Origin: Paludibacteraceae bacterium
GTDB lineage: Bacteria > Bacteroidota > Bacteroidia > Bacteroidales > Paludibacteraceae
DNA length: 64,000 nucleotides
Direction of reading: 5' to 3'
NCBI GenBank assembly: GCA_017938155.1
Contig: JAGBCD010000036.1
Coordinates: 42,317-106,316 of the forward strand
The position numbers and the translations under genes were made by a program. The notes below the pieces were generated by a model. The model worked only from the letters and a program-made list of their open reading frames with translations. It did no database searches and was not told the DNA's origin. Shown piece by piece: positions 1-9,069 of the stretch; position 1 is the stretch's first letter, and every line of letters starts with the position of its first letter.

Positions 1-662
1 GGTACTTCCTGTTCGAACAAACGTTGCAAGAACAAAGGACTGGTACGGCTAAGAATGATTTTAGGGTTTTGATTTTTGTTATCTACTTGTACAACGACAG
101 CACGCACGGTATCCCCCTTGCGATAGAAGTCAGTAGGTATTTGATTTTGTTTTGGCAAGTATAGTTCGTTACCATCTTCGTCCAACAACAACATTTCTTT
201 CTTCCACACTTGATACAACTCCCCACTAACGATTTCGCCGAGCATATCTGAATAACGAATATACAAGTTCTCCTTTTGCAATTCCAAAATCTTGCTTGCA
301 AGTGTTTGGCGTAGATTAAGAATCATTCTACGACCAAAAGACATAAAGTTAACCTTGTCAGTTACTTCGTCTCCTATTTGCGCTTCATCATCGATTTGCA
401 ATGCCTCTGTGAGTCCTATTTGTGTGTTTTCATTTGCCACATCATCATCTTCCATCACAAGACGATTGCGATATATCTCCAAGTCTCCTTTGTCAGGGTT
501 GATGATTACATCGTAGTTAGCATCGGTGCCATACATTTTGGCGATTACATTACGGAACGAGTCCTCTAATACATTGATAAACGTTTGACGATCAATGTTT
601 TTAAGTTCTTTAAACTCTGAAAAAATCTCAATCAAGTTGATTGTTTCTTGGTTCTTTGCCAT
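1..662 (-). CDS. nusA: Transcription termination/antitermination factor NusA (N-terminal part; 3' end beyond window)
   Basis: Reading from an ATG at 662 on the minus strand, the frame stays open to the window edge, giving about 220 residues. It starts MAKNQETINLIEIFSEF and continues with the NusA N-terminal RNA-polymerase-binding domain (EDSFRNVIAKMYG; INPDKGDLEIYR), then an S1 domain beginning near GEIVSGELYQ and running through VRAVVVQVDNK to ILSRTSP. The KH domains would lie beyond base 1. NusA binds RNA polymerase and modulates pausing, termination and antitermination. It follows rimP by only 6 bp, the classic rimP-nusA(-infB) operon order. The truncation is a window artefact, not a broken gene. 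Confidence 0.95.
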   Translation of the reverse strand, partial: MAKNQETINLIEIFSEFKELKNIDRQTFINVLEDSFRNVIAKMYGTDANYDVIINPDKGDLEIYRNRLVMEDDDVANENTQIGLTEALQIDDEAQIGDEVTDKVNFMSFGRRMILNLRQTLASKILELQKENLYIRYSDMLGEIVSGELYQVWKKEMLLLDEDGNELYLPKQNQIPTDFYRKGDTVRAVVVQVDNKNQNPKIILSRTSPLFLQRLFEQEV

Positions 663-668
663 TGTATA

Positions 669-1187
669 TTAGAATGTTAAATTATATTTCGTATATTGTA
701 CGTCATCGTAATTAAATGAGACAGTAATCATTTGTTTTTGCTTTCTCTTTTTCCCCTCTAAAAGCACTTTCACTTCCATTTCGATTGAGAAGAAATTGTC
801 CTCCACATTGACCAACTGCCCACGTAGTTTAAGGTTTTGAGTTTCTTCTCTGAAGAAAGGTTGCACATCAAGCGGCAATTTATCCGCCTCAACCATCACC
901 TCAACTGAATGTCCCAAATGCTTTTGGTATTGTAACTTAGACTTGAAATTGTCGGTCAAACTAACAGAACCCACCTCAAAAGAGTAATTGTGTTGAGGGT
1001 ATTGCTTTTCTATTTGTTCGCACAGGTGGCGATTCAGTTCTGCACAAAAGTCCACATCCACCACTCCCAAACGGTCTATCTCAACCAGTATATTATCTTC
1101 CTCGTCCATTTGCAAGGAAATCAACTGATAATCTGTATCTTTGAGATAAGCATTTATTATCTCGCGCAAGTAATCTAATGTCAGCAT
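669..1187 (-). CDS. rimP: Ribosome maturation factor RimP
   Basis: 172-residue protein of the RimP (YhbC/DUF150) family, which assists late 30S subunit assembly. Visible features are the N-terminal alpha/beta domain with VEIDRLGVVDVDFCAELN (the usual position of the conserved DCxxxSR-like segment) and the EVGSVSLTDNFKS segment, which corresponds to the family's EVSSPGLDRPL motif, followed by an SH3-like C-terminal half. The motif is more diverged than in Proteobacteria but typical of Bacteroidales. Position directly ahead of nusA confirms the call. A promoter lies at 1326-1357 and the leader carries a 9-bp hairpin. Confidence 0.92.
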   Translation of the reverse strand: MLTLDYLREIINAYLKDTDYQLISLQMDEEDNILVEIDRLGVVDVDFCAELNRHLCEQIEKQYPQHNYSFEVGSVSLTDNFKSKLQYQKHLGHSVEVMVEADKLPLDVQPFFREETQNLKLRGQLVNVEDNFFSIEMEVKVLLEGKKRKQKQMITVSFNYDDVQYTKYNLTF

Positions 1188-1287
1188 AACAATATTGTAT
1201 GTAGATATAAAACGTTAATTCATATTCAAGGTCATTCATAGTATTCGCAAATACTCTCGTAGAAACCCTTTCTTCTTTCCACGAAAG

Positions 1288-1311
1288 GAGGGAACCTAAA
1301 TCGGTCCCCTC
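1288..1311 (-). promoter_or_regulatory. Leader hairpin of the rimP-nusA transcript
   Basis: Inverted repeat GAGGGAACC (1288-1296) / GGTCCCCTC (1303-1311) with a 6-nt loop, between the predicted start of transcription and rimP. In the minus-strand RNA the stem is 9 bp with one G-U pair. There is no U-tract, so it is not an obvious terminator. Role unknown. Confidence 0.5.
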
Positions 1312-1325
1312 TCTCAATGACGTTG

Positions 1326-1357
1326 CAAAGATAATACATTTATTTTGATTACACAAA
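1326..1357 (-). promoter_or_regulatory. Promoter for rimP-nusA
   Basis: On the minus strand TTTG (1357-1354) is followed after 20 bp by TATCTTTG (1333-1326). This matches the Bacteroidetes primary sigma promoter (TTTG, ~20 bp, TAnnTTTG). Predicted leader about 130 nt. Confidence 0.8.
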
Positions 1358-1431
1358 TTTTCTCTCATTTTTAGCAAATTTTATTCAACTCGAATCATTT
1401 GCAAGTCCCGATGCATAACACTACCTATATA

Positions 1432-1460
1432 AAAACAAGCGGGTGTTGCCCGCTTGTTTT
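1432..1460 (-). terminator. Rho-independent terminator of the DUF2723 gene
   Basis: Perfect 12-bp inverted repeat AAAACAAGCGGG / CCCGCTTGTTTT with a 5-nt loop, 17 bp past the stop codon of the DUF2723 gene. A T-rich run follows in the minus-strand sense. A symmetrical stem with A- and T-rich ends could act in both directions. Confidence 0.85.
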
Positions 1461-1477
1461 GAATAGAATGTATGTCA

Positions 1478-4400
1478 TTATCTTTTTTTGGATGCCACAT
1501 ATTGGACATACAATTCGTAGTAATGGTCAAACAATTCCTTTTGGTCGTATCGATCCAAGTTTTGTAATACAACACCCAATACAGCGCCATGATGCGAAAG
1601 GGTGGATTGAGCAGCAGGTCGTTGATTACGATTGAGACTTTCGCCCCATTGTAGATATTCAATGCTATTATCTGCCACAATCTTCATCATTTTGTTGGCT
1701 TTATCCACTTCTCCTAAAGCATAATATAATCCTGCCATAGAAGCTGAGGTATAGTCGTAAGGAACATTATATTCAGGCAGCACTTGTTCTGCAAAATCAA
1801 GGACTTGTTTGCAGCTATCAGCTTTGCCTTCATTATAAAGAGCTTCCGCCAATTGCATAAACATCATTCGGTGTGTTCGACACATACGCATAAGGTTCTC
1901 ATCTATGTAAATACCGGGTACATCCATGTTTCCATACTTGAACTTATTCATCATGTTATCATACATGAGTTCTGTATTTACTCTTGGATGTCCATCTGCA
2001 CTATGGGTTGGCGTGATTCGATAAGCCAAACCTGTCAATTCGAAATAAGGTTCCAATCCTAAGTAGTAATCATTACCTACGGTGACTGCGAAATAGATAG
2101 GTCGTTGCCAATTGTTTTGGCTCAACATTTCCATAATCATCATTTCTGATCTTGTGAAACGTCTTGCTTTTTTGATGTTCACTTTTTCGCCATTAGGTCC
2201 TTCTACATAGAGTTGATCGCTTGGTATATAGTTATCTCCATCTTTCTTGGTTCGTGGATCATCTGAACGCATAAATTGGAAAGCTTTTTCCACCTCAATA
2301 GGTGCATTTAATCGGTTATCCACCCACACCACTTCGTTGGTACCAGGCATAAAATCCTTGTATTCCCAAGAAATTGGTAGTGCTTTGCTTTCATAATATG
2401 GTCGTTTCATTTGCGCTATATACCAATCGGTTTGCAAGTAAGACAAGTTGCATACACGTAGATCGGTCCCCACTCCTTCTACTTCTTGGTTGTACCAAAG
2501 AGGGAAGGTATCGTTGTCACCATTAGAGAACAATATACCTTGTGTTTGGCACGATTTGAGGTAGTTAGCGCCAAAATCGCGACAAGCATATCGTTGTGAG
2601 CGGTCGTGATCGTCCCAGTTTTGTGACGCCATTTGTACTGGAACCAATAGGCATACAACAAGCACCAAAAGAGAAATCACCACTTTCATTTCTTCTCTCT
2701 TGACACTGCGTGAAATCCAATCATACAATGCCAACATACCCAAGCCAATCCATATTGAGAAAGCATAGAAAGAACCTGCATATGCATAGTCACGTTCACG
2801 AGGCTGGTATGGTGTTTGGTTGAGGTAAACCACAATAGCCAATCCTGTCAGGAAGAACAACAAGAATGTAATCGTGAATGAACGCACTCCTTCGTTAGGT
2901 GATGCAACAGAATGGTCGGTAGCAGTTCTTTTGCGATTGAATTGCCATACCATTCCTAATAATCCTAAAAGAAGCGGTAGCATATAATAGACATTGTGTC
3001 CCTTGTTTTCTTTGAGTTCGGAAGGCAATTTATCTTGGTCACCAAGCATTGCATTGTCTATAAAAGGAATACCAGTAATCCAATTACCCTTGGCCAAATC
3101 TCCATAACTTTGCAAATCGTTTTGTCGTCCAGAGAAGTTCCACATAAAGTATCTCCAATACATAAAATTGACTTGATACCTAAAGAAGAATCTCAAGTTC
3201 TCAATGAAGGTAGGGCAATATTCTGTTTTTTGTTGTCCACAATAGTCATATTTGACACGTTTGCCTTTTACATCTGCCCATTCTTTGTATGCATTGATAT
3301 GGTTAGGTTGTCCTGAGTACATACGTGGGAAGAGCATTTTGAACTCATCCATAAAGACGTAAGAAGTCTTATGTCCTGTCACAGCATAGCGATCTGGCTC
3401 GTTAGGATTTTGTTTTGGAGCAGGTGCATACTGTGCGTGTCCCACTTTCTCCACTGGGATACACATATTGCCCTTGATTTCCAATTTGACAGGAGCATTA
3501 TATGTTTGTCCGTAGAAGAGGGGTCTATCACCATACTGTTCACGATTGAGATAATACTTGAGAGAGAAGACATTATCTGGTGAGTTTTGGTCCATAGGTG
3601 TATCCGCATTGGAACGAATAACAATAGCTGCGTAACTACTATATCCAATAAGGATAACTGCAATCATAGTAGCTATCGTATTGAGCCATCTGGAGGAGAT
3701 AAGTTCTTTTTTCCAAAATAGCAATGCTGCCAATGCTATCGTTAGCACGATGCCAATAATAGCATTTTCGAATAAGAAAGCTGTTCCTGAGAATGCAAAT
3801 GCCAATACGAAGGCAATGATTTGGCGGAGTTTGGACTTGTCTTGATAGGTTTCAAATATAGCCCATGCCAAAATCAACACTGTCAGCACGATATAAACTG
3901 CCAATCCTGTATTGAATGGGCAATTGAGTCCATTTACAAAGAGGAGTTCGAACCATCCTGCAATGGTAGGGAAACCTGGTATGATGCCATAGAGAATAAA
4001 GGCCAAAATAGCAACGCTGGCCATGAACGCGCCAAACACTCCTTTCCATGTAAAAGTATATCTTCTAAAGTAATACACGAGCACAATGGCAGGGATGGTC
4101 AGAAGGTTAAGCAAGTGTACACCTATACTTAATCCCATCAAATACATGATGAGAATAAGCCACTTGTCGGAGCCTTCTTCATCTGCTTTCTCTTCCCATT
4201 TGAGGATAAGCCAAAATACCACTGCAGTAAACAATGATGAGAGTGCATACACTTCGCCTTCTACAGCAGAGAACCAGAATGTATCACTAAATGTGTAAGC
4301 CAATGCTCCCACAGCCGCAGCACCCAAAAGTGCTATACCTTTGGCGGTTGTATTTGGTTTGAGCAATTTGCGTCCCAAAGCAGTGATAGTCCAATAGAGG

Positions 4401-4675
4401 AATAAGATAGTAAATGCAGACGCGAGTGCAGACAACGCATTTACACACATAGCCACTTGACTTGGAGAAGATGCAAATAGTGAGCAGAAGCGTCCTACCA
4501 ACATAAAGAAAGGAGCTCCGGGTGGATGCCCAACATCTAATTTGTAGGCACTTGAAATAAACTCACCGCAATCCCAAAAAGACGCTGTAGGCTCAATCGT
4601 AAGTAAATACGTTGTGGCAGCGATAGCAAATACTATCCATCCACAAATCGCATTAAGCAACTTAAAATTTCGCAT
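1478..4675 (-). CDS. DUF2723 membrane protein, probable GT-C type protein O-mannosyltransferase-like enzyme
   Basis: 1065 residues. The N-terminal half is a multi-spanning membrane domain with the DUF2723 signature: EPTASFWDCGEF near residues 29-39, then KLDVGHPPGAPFF. The acidic WDxxE pair in the first periplasmic loop is what GT-C glycosyltransferases use for catalysis. A later membrane block contains TPYQPRERDYAYAG. The last ~250 residues are soluble and helical, TPR-like in look (ADSCKQVLDFAEQVLP, GLYYALGEVDKANKM). Human TMEM260, a DUF2723 homologue, is a protein O-mannosyltransferase, and Bacteroidetes O-glycosylate exported proteins, so a role in glycosylating secreted proteins is a reasonable inference. 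The gene stands alone with its own terminator; a possible -7 element TATCTTTG lies at 4750-4743. Confidence 0.85.
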   Translation of the reverse strand: MRNFKLLNAICGWIVFAIAATTYLLTIEPTASFWDCGEFISSAYKLDVGHPPGAPFFMLVGRFCSLFASSPSQVAMCVNALSALASAFTILFLYWTITALGRKLLKPNTTAKGIALLGAAAVGALAYTFSDTFWFSAVEGEVYALSSLFTAVVFWLILKWEEKADEEGSDKWLILIMYLMGLSIGVHLLNLLTIPAIVLVYYFRRYTFTWKGVFGAFMASVAILAFILYGIIPGFPTIAGWFELLFVNGLNCPFNTGLAVYIVLTVLILAWAIFETYQDKSKLRQIIAFVLAFAFSGTAFLFENAIIGIVLTIALAALLFWKKELISSRWLNTIATMIAVILIGYSSYAAIVIRSNADTPMDQNSPDNVFSLKYYLNREQYGDRPLFYGQTYNAPVKLEIKGNMCIPVEKVGHAQYAPAPKQNPNEPDRYAVTGHKTSYVFMDEFKMLFPRMYSGQPNHINAYKEWADVKGKRVKYDYCGQQKTEYCPTFIENLRFFFRYQVNFMYWRYFMWNFSGRQNDLQSYGDLAKGNWITGIPFIDNAMLGDQDKLPSELKENKGHNVYYMLPLLLGLLGMVWQFNRKRTATDHSVASPNEGVRSFTITFLLFFLTGLAIVVYLNQTPYQPRERDYAYAGSFYAFSIWIGLGMLALYDWISRSVKREEMKVVISLLVLVVCLLVPVQMASQNWDDHDRSQRYACRDFGANYLKSCQTQGILFSNGDNDTFPLWYNQEVEGVGTDLRVCNLSYLQTDWYIAQMKRPYYESKALPISWEYKDFMPGTNEVVWVDNRLNAPIEVEKAFQFMRSDDPRTKKDGDNYIPSDQLYVEGPNGEKVNIKKARRFTRSEMMIMEMLSQNNWQRPIYFAVTVGNDYYLGLEPYFELTGLAYRITPTHSADGHPRVNTELMYDNMMNKFKYGNMDVPGIYIDENLMRMCRTHRMMFMQLAEALYNEGKADSCKQVLDFAEQVLPEYNVPYDYTSASMAGLYYALGEVDKANKMMKIVADNSIEYLQWGESLNRNQRPAAQSTLSHHGAVLGVVLQNLDRYDQKELFDHYYELYVQYVASKKR

Positions 4676-4841
4676 GTTTGATAATTATTAAATGATTTTA
4701 TGATTTTTTAAGAAATGGCACGCAATTAACCAATTTAGGCCACAAAGATACTAAAAATACTCATATAATCCTATAGAACATGAAATATCTTTCATTTTTT
4801 AGAAACAAAAGACACTTTTTATTGCTAAAAGCAATCAAAAT

Positions 4842-4873
4842 CTTGCATGAATCTATAATTTATAGTAACTTTG
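4842..4873 (+). promoter_or_regulatory. Promoter upstream of the first nucleotide-sugar dehydrogenase
   Basis: CTTG at 4842-4845, 20 bp, TAACTTTG at 4866-4873: Bacteroidetes-type promoter. The predicted ~75-nt leader carries the three-unit 11-bp tandem array at 4889-4921. Confidence 0.7.
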
Positions 4874-4888
4874 CGCGCTTAGTATAGT

Positions 4889-4921
4889 ATATCTACAGGA
4901 TATCTATAGGATATCTACAGG
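4889..4921 (+). repeat. 11-bp tandem array, three units
   Basis: Units ATATCTACAGG, ATATCTATAGG, ATATCTACAGG in perfect register, lying in the leader of the dehydrogenase gene. The middle unit is the exact reverse complement of the type repeated at 51446-51478. Confidence 0.9.
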
Positions 4922-4950
4922 TAAAATATTTTGAAAAAAATCTAAAAATT

Positions 4951-6252
4951 ATGAATATGAAACTTTCAGACAGAAGTATAGCCGTAATTGGTTTAGGCTA
5001 TGTAGGATTGCCTTTGGCAATTGAATTTGGCAAAAAGTACCGTGTAATAGGTTTTGATGTAAACAAAGCACGTGTTGAAGAATTGGAACGTGGTGAAGAT
5101 CACACGTTAGAAGCCGACTTGGTAGGCATGAAAGAAGCATGTACCACTTGGCAAAGTACTCAAAAAATAGGTTTGTCGTTCAGTTGCAATGCAGAGGATT
5201 TGCATCAGGTGAACACTTACATAGTAACTGTTCCTACGCCAATTGATGACTTCAACAATCCCGATTTGCTTCCTTTGCTCAAAGCGAGTGAGACAATTGG
5301 TAAGACGTTGCACAAGGGTGATATAGTGATTTATGAATCGACTGTATATCCTGGATGTACCGAAGAGGATTGTGTTCCTGTATTGGAGAAACACTCTGGT
5401 TTGACCTTCAATGTTGATTTCTTCTGTGGTTATAGTCCTGAGCGTATCAATCCAGGAGATAAGATCAATACATTAACAAAGATTAAAAAGATCACATCAG
5501 GTTCAACACCTGAGATTGCAGACTTGGTAGATGCCTTGTACAATTCTATTCTTTTGAATGGTACCCACAAGGCTCCTAACATGAAAGTGGCGGAGGCAGC
5601 TAAAGCCGTAGAGAATAGTCAACGTGACGTGAACATCTCTTTCATGAACGAGTTGGCTCTAATATGTGACCGTGTGGGTATTGACACCAATGATGTGATA
5701 GAGGCAGCAGGTACGAAATGGAACTTCCTCAAGTACCGTCCAGGTTTGGTAGGTGGTCATTGCATATCTGTCGATCCATACTATTTGGCACACAAAGCAA
5801 AGGCATTGGGATATGATCCTCAAGTCATCTTGTCGGGTCGTGCAGTAAACAACTCCATTGCTAAGTTTATCGCAGACAAGACATTGAAGTTGATGATTCA
5901 AAAGGACCATAAGATCAAAGACTCGAACGTTTTGATTTTGGGTGTCACCTTCAAGGAGAATTGTCCAGACTGCCGTAACACGAAAGTCGTCGATATAGCC
6001 AACGAGTTGGAAGATTTTGGTTGTTTGGTTGACATATACGACCCATGGGCAAGTCCTGAGGTTGTAAAGCATGAGTATGGTAAGGAATTGCTGAGTGCTA
6101 TTGACCCAGAGAAATCCTACGCAGCTATTATTGCCTGTGTGAGTCATGAGCAATTTTTGACATTTGACTTTAAGAAATACAAAGCGCAAGGTGCTGTCAT
6201 CTTTGACGTCAAGAATTTTGTTGACCGCAGCGTAGTAGATAGCAGACTGTAG
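4951..6252 (+). CDS. UDP-N-acetylhexosamine 6-dehydrogenase (TviB/WbpA-like nucleotide sugar dehydrogenase)
   Basis: 433 residues. An NAD-binding Rossmann motif sits at residues 12-19 (VIGLGYVG), VTVPTP near 92-97, and the catalytic cysteine is Cys271 in GGHCISVDPYYL. The central and C-terminal domains (VAEAAKAVENSQRDVNI; GVTFKENCPDCRNTK) are complete. These features place it in the UDP-glucose/GDP-mannose dehydrogenase superfamily, in the TviB/WbpA-like group that oxidises UDP-GlcNAc or UDP-GalNAc to the uronic acid; the exact substrate cannot be read from sequence. It is separated from the rest of the polysaccharide cluster by a 206-bp repeat-bearing gap and has its own promoter. ATG 4951 is used; a second ATG two codons later is also possible. 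Confidence 0.9.
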   Translation: MNMKLSDRSIAVIGLGYVGLPLAIEFGKKYRVIGFDVNKARVEELERGEDHTLEADLVGMKEACTTWQSTQKIGLSFSCNAEDLHQVNTYIVTVPTPIDDFNNPDLLPLLKASETIGKTLHKGDIVIYESTVYPGCTEEDCVPVLEKHSGLTFNVDFFCGYSPERINPGDKINTLTKIKKITSGSTPEIADLVDALYNSILLNGTHKAPNMKVAEAAKAVENSQRDVNISFMNELALICDRVGIDTNDVIEAAGTKWNFLKYRPGLVGGHCISVDPYYLAHKAKALGYDPQVILSGRAVNNSIAKFIADKTLKLMIQKDHKIKDSNVLILGVTFKENCPDCRNTKVVDIANELEDFGCLVDIYDPWASPEVVKHEYGKELLSAIDPEKSYAAIIACVSHEQFLTFDFKKYKAQGAVIFDVKNFVDRSVVDSRL

Positions 6253-6445
6253 GGAATTAAGAATTTTGTAAATTCGCTCAGCGAATAATCGTTCAAGCGA
6301 ATGCGAGATAAGAATTAAGATTTACCAATTACCAATAACCAATAACGACCTTGCCGCGTGAAACAGCGAAGCGGTGAAACAAGCATCTTTGATGCGTGAA
6401 ACCCTGAAACTTTGTTACAGCGCCACAGGTGCGATGAAACTTTAG
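6253..6445 (+). repeat. Composite intergenic repeat, copy A (short form)
   Basis: Contains an ATTGG-type low-complexity stretch (6323-6350) and the GAAAC module (about 6357-6441): GTGAAAC-spaced units around two small hairpins, GCATC(TTT)GATGC and GCGCCACAGGTGC. It lacks the AGCAAAC hairpin modules found in copies B-F. It separates the two dehydrogenase genes. No open frame of note. Confidence 0.85.
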
Positions 6446-6458
6446 AATTGAAAATAAG

Positions 6459-7697
6459 ATGACTATAGCAGTAGCAGGAACAGGTTATGTAGGTTTATCA
6501 ATAGCCACATTGTTGTCACAGCATCATCGTGTATTGGCTGTGGATATTCTGCCTGAAAAGGTAGAGATGATTAATCATCGTGAGTCTCCTATACAAGATG
6601 AGTATATAGAGCGATATTTTGCGGAGAAGTCATTAGACTTGACAGCCACCATAGATGCAGAATGGGCATATCGTGAGGCATCATACGTCGTCATAGCGAC
6701 TCCAACCAATTATGATAGTCAAAAGAATTATTTTGACACATCTGCTGTTGAATCGGTCATTCAGACGGTGATGCGTGTCAATCCCGATGCTATTATGATT
6801 ATCAAATCAACTATTCCAGTTGGTTATACTCATTCCATCCGTCAGAAGTTTGAGACAGAGAACATATTATTTTCTCCAGAATTTTTGCGTGAGTCGAAAG
6901 CTTTGTATGACAATCTATACCCTTCTCGCATCATTGTAGGAACGGATGTCAACAATCCTCGTTTGTTGGAGGCTGCTCATATTTTTGCCGACATGCTTCA
7001 AGAAGGAGCATTGAAAGAAGACATTGACACTTTGTTTATGGGATTTACCGAAGCAGAAGCGGTGAAGTTGTTTGCGAATACCTATTTGGCTCTTCGCGTG
7101 AGTTATTTCAACGAATTGGATACTTATGCAGAGATGAAAGGTTTGGATACTCAGTCTATCATCAATGGTGTATGTCTTGATCCTCGCATTGGTACTCACT
7201 ATAATAACCCTTCATTCGGTTATGGTGGATATTGTCTGCCCAAAGACACGAAGCAGTTGTTAGCCAACTATCAAGATGTACCTGAAAACTTGATTGAAGC
7301 GATAGTGGAGAGCAATCGTACACGTAAGGACTTCATAGCCGATCGTGTATTGGCTAAGGCGGGTTATTATGACTATTACAACAACGGTACTTTTGATGCT
7401 CGTGAAGAACACGCATGTACCATAGGTGTTTATCGTTTGACGATGAAATCCAATTCCGACAATTTCCGCCAATCGAGTATCCAAGGTATTATGAAACGTG
7501 TCAAGGCCAAAGGTGCTCAAGCGATTATATACGAGCCCACCTTGCCTGATGGTTCTACTTTCTTCGGTTCACTGGTGGTAAATGATTTGGAGAAATTCAA
7601 GCATTCTTCTCAAGCTATTATCGCAAATCGTTATGATAATTGTTTGGAAGATGTGAAAGACAAAGTGTACACACGTGATATTTTTAGGCGTGATTAG
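6459..7697 (+). CDS. ugd: UDP-glucose 6-dehydrogenase (Ugd family)
   Basis: 412 residues. NAD-binding motif AGTGYVG at residues 6-12, [10 protein letters not shown] near 115-124 and catalytic Cys259 in [11 protein letters not shown]. This is the short Ugd type resembling enteric Ugd (about 390 residues), which makes UDP-glucuronate for capsule or exopolysaccharide. It differs clearly from the dehydrogenase just upstream (GYGGYC rather than GGHC), so two different uronic acid donors are probably supplied. It is the first gene of a tight run reaching 17052, and the 206-bp gap in front carries repeat copy A. The first 20-30 bases of that gap give no obvious TAnnTTTG promoter. Confidence 0.9.
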   Translation: MTIAVAGTGYVGLSIATLLSQHHRVLAVDILPEKVEMINHRESPIQDEYIERYFAEKSLDLTATIDAEWAYREASYVVIATPTNYDSQKNYFDTSAVESVIQTVMRVNPDAIMIIKSTIPVGYTHSIRQKFETENILFSPEFLRESKALYDNLYPSRIIVGTDVNNPRLLEAAHIFADMLQEGALKEDIDTLFMGFTEAEAVKLFANTYLALRVSYFNELDTYAEMKGLDTQSIINGVCLDPRIGTHYNNPSFGYGGYCLPKDTKQLLANYQDVPENLIEAIVESNRTRKDFIADRVLAKAGYYDYYNNGTFDAREEHACTIGVYRLTMKSNSDNFRQSSIQGIMKRVKAKGAQAIIYEPTLPDGSTFFGSLVVNDLEKFKHSSQAIIANRYDNCLEDVKDKVYTRDIFRRD

Positions 7698-7713
7698 TTT
7701 TTAGGGTATAGTG

Positions 7714-9069
7714 ATGCCGCAAGGAGTAGAACAAATAGGAAAGAAAGATATCATTTGGAGTTATGCTGCTACCATCTTCATGGTAGGTGCAGGTGTATTG
7801 TTGCTTCCATTTATCTTGAATCAGATGTCTGCAGAGACTGTGGGTATCTGGAATATTTTTCAGACGATTACCTCTCTGGTTATGCTGTTGGATTTTGGTT
7901 TTCGTCCTTCTTTTGGTCGTAATATCAGTTATATCTTTTCGGGTGTGAAGAGTCTTCAGGTGGATGGAGTGGATGTCACGCAGTCCAGTGATGTGGATTA
8001 TTCGCTATTGAAAGGGACCTTGAAGGCGATGCGCACTTTTTATCGCAGGATAGCCTTGGTGGTATTGTTGCTACTTGCCAGTGCAGGAAGTGTATATTAT
8101 GCATATATCTTGCGCAAGTACACTGGTGATATTGTTGATGCATGGATAGCGTGGGTTCTATTGATAGGAATCAATTGTTATAACCTATACACGATGTATT
8201 ATGAGGCATTGTTGTTAGGTAAGGGGTATGTGAAACGTAGCCAACAAATAACGATTGTTGCTCAAGTGATTTATTTATTGGTTGCCATCGGTATGATTTA
8301 TTCGGGTTGTGGTTTGACTGCTATTGTAGGAGCTCAGTTATTGGCAACCATTATCCGTCGGATTTTGACTTATCGTGTTTTCTTTACTAAGGAGTTGTGC
8401 AAACAATTGGAGCGTGTTGATGAACAAGACTGGCGGATGGTATTACGTGCGATTTATCCGAATGCGGTCAAAGTGGGTTTGACTCACATCGGAGGATTTT
8501 TGATAAATAAATCGTCTATTCTATGCGGTACCTTGTTTTTGTCTTTGGAGCAGGTAGCATGTTATGGCATCACTTTGCAAGTAATGGAAGTATTAGCGCG
8601 TTGTGGTGCGGTTACGTATCAATCCTATACTCCCCGACTGGCCCAATGTCGTGCAGCAGCAGACCTCAAACAGTTGACGCGTTATTATGGATACAGTATT
8701 GCCAGTTTGTTTGTAGTCTTTTTGGTAGGGGGAAGTTTGTGGTTAGGGATTGGTAATGAGTTGTTGCAATGGATAGGCAGTGAGACGCGTTTTGTTCCCA
8801 ACATCATGTTGTGTGCGATGTTATTGTTCAGTTTATTGGAGCAAAACCATGCCATATCAGCAGGTTTTATTATGGCAGACAATAAGATACCGTTTTTCAT
8901 ACCATCTTTGTTGAGTGGAGCGGGGACAATCATTTTGTTGGTTATCTTTGTTGTGGTATTGGATTGGGGTATGTGGGGAATGATTTTGGCCCCAGGTTTG
9001 ACTCAATTGGTATATCAAAACTGGAAATGGCCGAGTATGATTATTAAAGAATTGCGCAGTGCAAGATGA
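7714..9069 (+). CDS. Polysaccharide flippase-like membrane protein (Wzx/MATE-like)
   Basis: About 451 residues, hydrophobic throughout with roughly 12-14 predicted membrane segments (for example AATIFMVGAGVLLLPFIL, LLFSLLEQNHAISAGFIM, AGTIILLVIFVVVLDWG). The N-terminal IIWSYAATIF...LPFIL segment and overall length fit the O-antigen/teichoic-acid exporter family, which flips lipid-linked repeat units across the inner membrane. ATG 7714 is preferred over the in-frame GTG at 7711. The stop overlaps the next start by 4 bp (ATGA), indicating coupled translation. Substrate cannot be read from sequence. Confidence 0.8.
   Translation: MPQGVEQIGKKDIIWSYAATIFMVGAGVLLLPFILNQMSAETVGIWNIFQTITSLVMLLDFGFRPSFGRNISYIFSGVKSLQVDGVDVTQSSDVDYSLLKGTLKAMRTFYRRIALVVLLLLASAGSVYYAYILRKYTGDIVDAWIAWVLLIGINCYNLYTMYYEALLLGKGYVKRSQQITIVAQVIYLLVAIGMIYSGCGLTAIVGAQLLATIIRRILTYRVFFTKELCKQLERVDEQDWRMVLRAIYPNAVKVGLTHIGGFLINKSSILCGTLFLSLEQVACYGITLQVMEVLARCGAVTYQSYTPRLAQCRAAADLKQLTRYYGYSIASLFVVFLVGGSLWLGIGNELLQWIGSETRFVPNIMLCAMLLFSLLEQNHAISAGFIMADNKIPFFIPSLLSGAGTIILLVIFVVVLDWGMWGMILAPGLTQLVYQNWKWPSMIIKELRSAR

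Noticed and set aside
5659-6189. 176-codon minus-strand frame inside the first dehydrogenase
   Set aside because: Antisense shadow of a well-supported gene; no family features.
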